A stretch of 64,000 bases of DNA, from contig NC_039363.1 of the NCBI RefSeq assembly GCF_003573695.1, positions 154,840,406 to 154,904,405 on the forward strand. Direction: 5' to 3'. Shown in pieces: positions 57,942-64,000 of this stretch; position 1 is the stretch's first letter, and every line of letters begins with the position of its first letter. Both the position numbers and the translations under genes were made by a program. The notes under the pieces were generated by a model. The model saw only the letters and a list, made by a program, of their open reading frames with translations. It was not told where the DNA came from and made no database searches. This stretch comes from Papaver somniferum (taxonomy: Eukaryota > Streptophyta > Magnoliopsida > Ranunculales > Papaveraceae).

Positions 57942-59647
57942 AATTTTAGTGCCAAAACTCTTACATCATATGGATAAACAAATTACAAGAATTCATTATA
58001 CATACGCTTGATTCCAACTAATCACAATGCCCGGCTCAATCAGTAACTTGTTTATGTTTTTGCTAAACCGATTGTACAAATACAATCGCTTGATAAGACC
58101 AGAATAAATATCAGAATTAACTCTATTTTTCTCATCAGGTTCTAATTATTCGAACAATAACTTGGACCTTTCACTTTAGAAAAGACAAGTACTAGGTTAG
58201 TTGACTAGCATTTATTATTAAGGCATTCGATTAGACTTGAATAACCGAATCCTACACTTTGATAAGTCTAACTGAGATCAGAATTAACTTAGTTTCTCTT
58301 ATCCGGAATCGAATTGGACTAAACAAATGATCCCCGAAAACTTTTGTTAAGCCATAAACAATTCATACAAACCAAATAAATCAACTTGCACAATTATTTA
58401 TCTCAACCGGAAGCAATTGAAACAAACATAGACATTAAAGCACCGCAATTGCACCGTAATTTTGTAAGCCTAAACAATTGATACCAAATGATAAAGAAAG
58501 ATAACAATAGTTTTTATTATGAATCATACACACATCCATACACATATAATGGAATAAACATCAATTGTACCGAAATTTTGTTAAGCAAAATCAAAATATA
58601 TGCAATAAAATCAGGCTTTTCTTAAACAGGAAAACGATTAACTAACAAATTCGTTACCTTAAGCTGCATCCTCTCCTCTCTTGAAAGGTATGTCATTAAG
58701 CGCAAGTTCAAGTTAGAACTCTCCCACATTTATGTTGTCATCCTCTCGCAAGAACAATAGAACAACAACAACCAACCTTTACCAGAGAAAGGTTGAAAAC
58801 CGGTTTTAACTAATGCATAACAAAAGTTGAAAACCCCGAAACACATATGCTTTTATGCTAAACCAAAAACGATTCAATATATTGTGACTTTTTCACACAT
58901 GAGTTTCAACCGGAACCCCTTATGATCCTTTGATAAAGCCTACCAATATGGGCTAGAACTTAATCCCGCTAAACCAAAAGCCACCCAAACCATAAGGGTT
59001 CACATCATATGAGATTGAATATTGAGGTTATGAAAACCAACATCAAATATCCCATAAACTCAAACGCAATACATAATAAATATTCAACAAAGAATCAAGT
59101 ATTTCAATTACCTCAATCTTGTAGGAAATTGAATTATGAAACCAACGCAAAAAAATGAGGTCATTCCGAGTTCGGACAAAGAAGTTATGGAAAAACAGTT
59201 TTATACTCCTTTGTATGGACCGATCACATAAATCACATGGATCACACCAATAACATGTATCAAACCAATCACATGGATCGGTTACAAGCTCTCACTGGGA
59301 TCGGTTACAACTATCACAGTGATCGATCACATAAATCACATACGAAACTGTTTTAGACATAACTTATGCATACAATGTCTGAATTCAGTGATTTTTGGAT
59401 CGTTTTAACCGTAAAGACAAGATCTACACATATATGATCAGTAGATATCAACATCATAAACTAAAAATTACCGTTTCTATCAAAAGCTCAAATATTGATA
59501 GAGAAAGTATGAGTATAGAAGAAAATAAATCTCCTTAAAGATATTAATTAGTCATATAATAACCGAGAGATCATGTGCTCAGTTTGACATGCTTCCTCAC
59601 CCTTCATAAGATTGAGCACAAAGGTGAGCGTGCATAATTCAACACAA
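57942..59647 (-). other. Non-coding 3' interior of gag-only element
   Basis: About 1.7 kb without coding potential where pol would be expected. It contains a small cluster of related words, GGATCGGTTACAA(G/C) and ATCACATGGATC, at 59217-59345. Confidence 0.6.
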
Positions 59648-61131
59648 CTAGGTTGTGTTGATTTGATCCTTGTTTTGTTCGTCACGAGTGACTAAGACAG
59701 AATCATCATTCTTGACATTTTGCTTGGTTTGTTTTTTCTTGTTCCATCTCTTGTTTTTCTTCTTTGACTTGTGATGAAGAGTGTCATTATCACAACGTTC
59801 ACTAGTACAAGAGATTTCAGATATAATTTCTTTCTTTAGTCTTTCAAGAAAACTTTTGTAATTATTGTCACCTATAATTAAAAGCTGAGAGTCATTCTTG
59901 TGACTAAATTTTGGTCCCTTCTTTGCTATGGAGGACTTCGAGACCCATTTAGAGTTGGGTTTCGCAGGAGAAGGTTTCTCCTTCATATCATTAGGACGAT
60001 TGTGCTCTTGAATACTTTGCGAAACATCCTTTCTCCAATTTGGAACATCAGATTTTATCTTTGCATTTAAAAAGTCATCTCTCTTTATATAATTGGGTAT
60101 TTTATGTGATGACCTTGTCGAGTGATACGCAAAATTTGAACTTTCATTAAAATATTTCTTTTGCCTAAACTTTGGACAATATCGATCTGAGTTCCTTTGG
60201 GGAGCAATCTTAGCCAATTCGTTTGATACAAAAGAAAGTGTAACTTTTATCTTACGAATATTGGATCCCCATTCCACATGCCTTTTATTACCACAATAAC
60301 AAATGCTTAGTAACATAAGGAGTATGAGTTTTAATATTACCTTTTTGTGTATCCTCTCGTATTGGAGCTCGACGAGTTTTCCCTTCTTCTTCTTATCTTT
60401 GTTCAACGTTGTTGCTTTCTTGGCATTACCAGAAGTGCTTTCTTTGATTGTTGCTGGTTGAACACACTTCTTAGGCTGGACAAACTTTTCCTCTTTGCTA
60501 ATATTTGAAGCATCTATTCCGTTATAGCCCAATCCTCGTGTATCACGATGATTTCTACTTGCTTATAACATTGAGGTTAGCTTGTTTGAGCTTTCATTGG
60601 ATTTTTTCAGTTCCAAATTTTCTGTTTCCAACATCTTGATTTTATCAAGAGCACTGGCTAGATCAGCCTCAAGGCGTTTTTCTCGTGAGAGACATTCACC
60701 TTCCTTCTCTTCAAAACTCTTTTGTTGAGGGTTAATCCTTGCATCAGATTCAACAAGTTTTTTTTCCAACAAGTGAATTTTTTTTCAAGTGCAGCATCAC
60801 GCTCCCTTTTTAACAATTCTGTTTGAGAGAGACTAGCACTTTCTTTGTGTTCAAGACCCTGTATTTGTTGAGAAGAAACTTCCCTCAAATTTTCTTGATC
60901 TTGACGAAGCCTTTCACGTTCAGTAGACTTCGATTGTAAAGCAACCAAAAGTTCCTTTATTTTCCCAGCAGATATACTTAGGTGACTTTTGTAAGAAATC
61001 ATCTGTTCACGGACCTGTTTCAACTTAGAGTTTGTAACCTCTGATTTTGAGAATGGCTTAACAACCTATTGCGATACGTTAACTGAGTCTTTCATTAATT
61101 TTCGCTTTCGCTTAATCTTACTTTGACTCAT
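59648..61131 (-). pseudogene. Copia-type gag-like protein with coiled coil, broken
   Basis: Begins at 61131, 54 bases from the primer site: MSQSKIKRKRKLMKDSVNVS, then TAG at codon 22. The frame continues into a long Lys/Glu-rich region (KLKQVREQMISYKSHLSISA, then LREVSSQQIQGLEHKES) that looks like a coiled coil. A frameshift lies in a run of T at about 60779-60786 and a second stop (TAA) near 60562. The last 294 residues start GLGYNGIDASNISKEEKF, typical of the C-terminal part of long copia gag proteins, and include a degenerate zinc knuckle (ICYCGNKRHVEWGSN; final Cys lost). The usual capsid core before the coiled coil is absent. Gag packages RNA; this copy cannot be translated whole. Confidence 0.75.
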
Positions 61132-61184
61132 GTCTTATAGGTTGGATCGCACCAAACACAGATTGTTAGATCTTTTCGTGTTTT

Positions 61185-61199
61185 CCTACTCTGATACTA
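61185..61199 (-). promoter_or_regulatory. Primer-binding site, initiator-Met-like
   Basis: Minus sense TAGTATCAGAGTAGG a few bases from the LTR; matches the TGGTATCAGAGC consensus except at the second base and at the twelfth base. Confidence 0.65.
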
Positions 61200-61201
61200 A
61201 T

Positions 61202-62788
61202 TGAAAAGACGAGGGTACCCAAATATACCTCAATCTAAACTTTTCCACCTATAAGTCCTTTCTCCGAAAGTGATTGTCTATGGACTGAGTCGAGACAATA
61301 CAACTAATCGGTTCACACTTCGTGTGATCGTCTATGGATACGAGATCGAGACAATACGCCAACAAGATAACTTGCGTGATTGACTATGGATACAAGATCG
61401 AGACAATACACCAACGAAGTATGATTACTTGATAATAGGTTCGGACTTAACCAAACACTATAGGATTGCTATCAAGTAATTAGGAATTAACGTTTGTGTA
61501 TTTTACTTCTAATTATAATAAAAACAATTATAATTGCGGAAATAGAAAAGTAAAAGACACAGCAAGATTTTGTTAACAAGGAAACCGCAAATGCATAAAA
61601 ACCCCGGGACCTTGTCTAGAATTGAATACTCTCAGAATTAAGCCGCTAAACAAAATATAAACCAACTTTATATAGTTGAGACCAAGCAACTAAACCTATA
61701 GTTCACCTAGTTCCCTCAGTATCCCTGCGCCTCCAACTTGCAATAAGTCACGCACTTAGAACAATTCCTTTGGTTCGTATTCCAAACAGTAAAAGAACAA
61801 AAAATCTGTTTGGTAACAACTCTTTTCAAACAACGTGATATGAGTTTGACAAAAGGATCTTCCGTTTATCCCAATAAACTCCTTTGTAGGGTTCTTATAT
61901 TAATCTATTCAACAACTACCAAAGTAATTGTTTAGACTATGTAATCAATACTATTAATCACAAAGAGATGTATTGATGCCGATCTACGCAACTAATCAAT
62001 CCAATCTATCAAAAGATAAACCGATTATTGGTGGATCCCCAGCCGATCAAGTTTTGTGCAAACCAAAGATTATGAACTCAAATAAGAAATCTTCTTTGTC
62101 TTTAAATCTTCTTAGATCTTCAATAAACACATGCACACAAACAACTTGAATCTCTTGTGATTAATCACACACAGAACGGAGTCTGTTAATGATGGATTAT
62201 CATAAAACGTCTTTAGATCTATAAACAGTCTAAAGATCCCCGTCAATACTTCGATCTAGTTTAAGTGAATTCTATATCAGAAAAGAAGATTCTCAAGCAT
62301 AAACAAACTAGGTGCAATCAAAGTTCAACAACCGTTATTCAATCAAATCAATCGAAAAATAATAATAAACTGTAATTATCTAGTTTCCAACCAACGGTAC
62401 TCGTAGAGCTTCTCAATCCCAAAGAAATCTTTAAAACGAGCAGTCGTAAGAGATTTCGCCTAATTAGGGTACTTTCCTCTCCGAATAGACGACTCCACCA
62501 GTAACAACACAACTAGGTAGTTTTGCTGGCTCTGAGGATTAGTTTGCTCGAAATGTAAACTTCAATATTTATAAACCAAGGAAGTTTGGACACCAAGGAA
62601 TTTCCAAAACCGAATATTCTCAAAGATATGCAATAAAGCCAAAATCGGTTTTCATAATTCTTGGAAATGCTCTATCCAAATGTTGACCAAAATCTCAGTA
62701 TCAAATCTCCAATTAGTAAATGCATATTACCAATTTTTATTTTCTAAAGATATGCATTTAATTGCTGGAAATTAAAAGCATATAATTT
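61202..62788 (-). repeat. 5' LTR (minus sense) of gag-only element, truncated at right
   Basis: Matches the left LTR from TGAAAAGACGAGGG to about 62523. Beyond that its sequence differs and carries a minus-sense TATA box (GGTTTATAAATATTG, near 62563-62577). It lacks the terminal TGTTAGAACATAG and stops where the next LTR copy begins. Confidence 0.75.
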
Positions 62789-64000
62789 TGATTGTCTATG
62801 GACTGAGTCGAGACAATACAACTAATCGGTTCACACTTCGTGTGATCGTCTATGGATACGAGATCGAGACAATACGACAAAAAGATAACTTGCTTGATTG
62901 ACTATGGATACAAGATCGAGACAATACAAAAACTAAGTATGATTACTTGATAATAGGTTCAGACTTAACCAAACACAGTATGATTGCTATCAAGTAATTA
63001 GGAATTAACATTTGTATATTTTACTTCTAATTATAATAAAAATAATTATAATTGCGGAAATAGAAAAGTAAAAGACACAACAAGATTGTGTTAACGAGGA
63101 AACCGCAAATGCAGAAAACTCCGGGACCTTGTCCAGAATTGAATACTCTCAGGATTAAGCCGCTATACAAAATCTAAACCAACTTCGTATAGTTGAAACC
63201 AAACAACTAAATCTATAGTTCACCTAGTTCCGTTTGTATCCCTGCGCCTCCAACTTGCAATAAGTCACGCACTTGGAACAATTCCTTTGTCTCGTATTCC
63301 AAACAGTAAAGGAACAACAAATCTGTTCGGTAAAAACTCTTTTCAATCAAGATGATATGAGTTTGACAAAAGGCTCTTCCGTTTATCCCAATAAACTCTT
63401 TTGCCGGGTTCTTAGATCAATCTATTTAACAACTACCAAAGTAATTTTTTAGACTATGCAATCAATACTATGAATCAAAGAAATGTATTGATGCCGATCT
63501 ACTCAACTAATCAATCCAATCTATCAAAATATAAACTGATTATAGTTGGATCCCCAAACGATCAAGTTTTGTGCACACCAAAGATTATGAACTCAAATAA
63601 GAAATATTATTTTTCTTCAAATCTTCTTAGATCTTTAATAAACACCTGCACACAATCAACTTGAATCTCTTGTGATCAATCACACACAGAACGGAGTCTG
63701 TTAATAATGGATTATCACAAGACGTCTTTAGATCTACAAATAGTTCTAAATATCCCTGTCGAAACTTCAATCTAGTTTCAATGAATCTTACATCAGAAGA
63801 GAATATTTTCAAGCATAAACAAACTAGGTGCAACCAATGTTCAACAACCGTTAGTCAATCAAATCAATCGAAAACTAATAATATACTGCAATTATCTAGT
63901 TTCCCACGAACGGTACTCGTAGAGCTTCCCAATCCCAAAGAAGTCTTTAAAACGAGCGGTCGTAAGAGATTTCGTCTAATTAGGGAACTTTCCTCTACGA
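62789..64000 (-). mobile_element. Third LTR copy of the same copia family, partial
   Basis: Closely related to 61269-62470 and 56013-57180, starting abruptly at TGATTGTCTATGGACTGAG, so the first 65-70 bp of the LTR are missing on this side. It continues to the window end. The frames inside (63470-63664, 63627-63833) are not genes. Confidence 0.85.

Larger units (their letters stand above)
55943..62788 (-). mobile_element. Gag-only copia-type LTR element (TR-GAG-like), minus strand
   Basis: Left LTR 55943-57926 and right LTR 61202 to about 62788 enclose a 3.3 kb interior. In minus sense the interior starts with an initiator-Met-like primer site (61185-61199), then a gag-like frame, then about 1.7 kb of non-coding sequence and a purine tract AGCAAAGGGGGATA at the left LTR. 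No protease, integrase, RT or RNase H is present, so the element carries gag only, like the TR-GAG class of non-autonomous elements. The LTRs agree in their 3' parts but differ upstream (see findings). The right LTR is cut by another LTR copy. Confidence 0.75.

Overview
This is a repeat-dominated, AT-rich window of plant nuclear DNA, probably from a eudicot. The evidence is a spliced NADP-isocitrate dehydrogenase gene of plant type, a plant seed-maturation protein gene, plant L1-type LINEs with RNase H, an Athila-like Ty3/gypsy element, copia-type elements primed by initiator-Met tRNA, and Stowaway and hAT MITEs. The species cannot be fixed from the sequence; a basal eudicot such as a poppy relative would fit but is only a guess.

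Layout. 1-3148: decayed LINE on the + strand. 3324-16331: a long gypsy-type LTR on the - strand, split by a nested 9.7 kb Athila-like element (6314-16024) with a perfect GTATG target duplication. 17985-22212: second decayed LINE, - strand. 24068-24807: hAT MITE with a perfect 8-bp duplication. 25950-28830: the one full multi-exon host gene, a 15-exon cytosolic NADP-dependent isocitrate dehydrogenase of 416 residues, apparently intact. 32399-32659: an intact 86-residue seed-maturation (PM41-like) protein whose promoter carries three G-boxes and an RY core. 33.1-36.55 kb: LTR element without coding capacity. 37023-37139: assembly gap. 37.25-41.64 kb: an LTR fragment, Helitron-like ends and a tandem array with a period near 245 bp. 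42.6-47.9 kb: short tandem repeats and microsatellites. 48265-49937: remnant of an unusual non-LTR retroelement with RT, zinc finger and restriction-like endonuclease parts. 51.4-54.76 kb: second copy of the long LTR. 55162-55379: Stowaway MITE. 55943 to the end: a gag-only copia-type element and a further LTR copy.

Only the two host genes look functional. They show no sign of joint action: one makes NADPH and 2-oxoglutarate in the cytosol, the other belongs to the desiccation/seed programme. Every retroelement reading frame is broken. The pattern most worth following is a GAGGAC box 10-12 nt upstream of the polypurine tract, seen at four sites in at least two gypsy lineages. The RLE-type retroelement remnant and the gag-only copia element come next.
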